From an uncultured Holophagales bacterium (GTDB lineage Bacteria > Acidobacteriota > Thermoanaerobaculia > UBA5066), in assembly GCA_937927565.1 (NCBI GenBank), contig CALBDV010000243.1:1-6338 (forward strand): a stretch of DNA of 6,338 bases, given 5' to 3'. Made by a program: the position numbers and the translations under genes. The notes under the pieces were generated by a model that was not told the origin of the DNA, did not search any database, and saw nothing but the letters and a program-made list of their open reading frames with translations. Of this stretch, positions 6,332 through 6,338 are shown piece after piece (position 1 is the first letter of the stretch; the number at the start of each line of letters is the position of its first letter).

Positions 6332-6338
6332 AAAGGGG

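Overview
The window is high-GC DNA. It carries three genes on the + strand, with strong G/C preference at third codon positions and no sign of a mobile element, RNA gene, CRISPR array or pseudogene. The protein families (sCache_2 sensor, PAS, CBS, DUF294, DUF485 and an ActP-like symporter with long loops) suggest a high-GC Gram-negative bacterium from a group such as Acidobacteriota, Myxococcota or another former deltaproteobacterial lineage. The sequence alone does not settle the phylum.

Layout. Bases 1-149 are a leader without a convincing gene, containing two Shine-Dalgarno-like sites. Bases 150-3863 encode a 1237-residue membrane-anchored multidomain protein: PHP metallohydrolase, TM1, periplasmic sCache_2, TM2, PAS, PAS-like, CBS pair, DUF294 nucleotidyltransferase, DUF294 C-terminal domain. 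A 270-base gap follows (3864-4133). It contains a good sigma70-type promoter candidate (TTGACA, 17-base spacer, TAGGCT) and two hairpins in the predicted 5' leader. Bases 4134-4418 encode a 94-residue DUF485 protein with two membrane helices, the kind that accompanies acetate permeases. It overlaps by ATGA the start of a 638-residue sodium:solute symporter of the acetate/monocarboxylate (ActP-like) group (4415-6331). The window ends seven bases after the symporter.

How the parts may work together. The DUF485 and symporter genes are a standard permease pair, probably importing acetate or another short carboxylate with Na+ or another cation. CBS-DUF294 proteins are often found beside such symporters and are presumed to regulate uptake or its metabolic consequences, although their target is not established. 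Here the usual N-terminal cyclic-nucleotide-binding domain is absent. In its place are a periplasmic Cache sensor, two PAS modules and, most unusually, an N-terminal PHP phosphoesterase with all its metal ligands visible. Both enzymatic domains (PHP and nucleotidyltransferase) are predicted to be cytoplasmic on one polypeptide that senses the outside. This gives a candidate transmembrane regulator that can both make and hydrolyse a nucleotide linkage. That role is a hypothesis; the domain order and motifs are read directly from the sequence.
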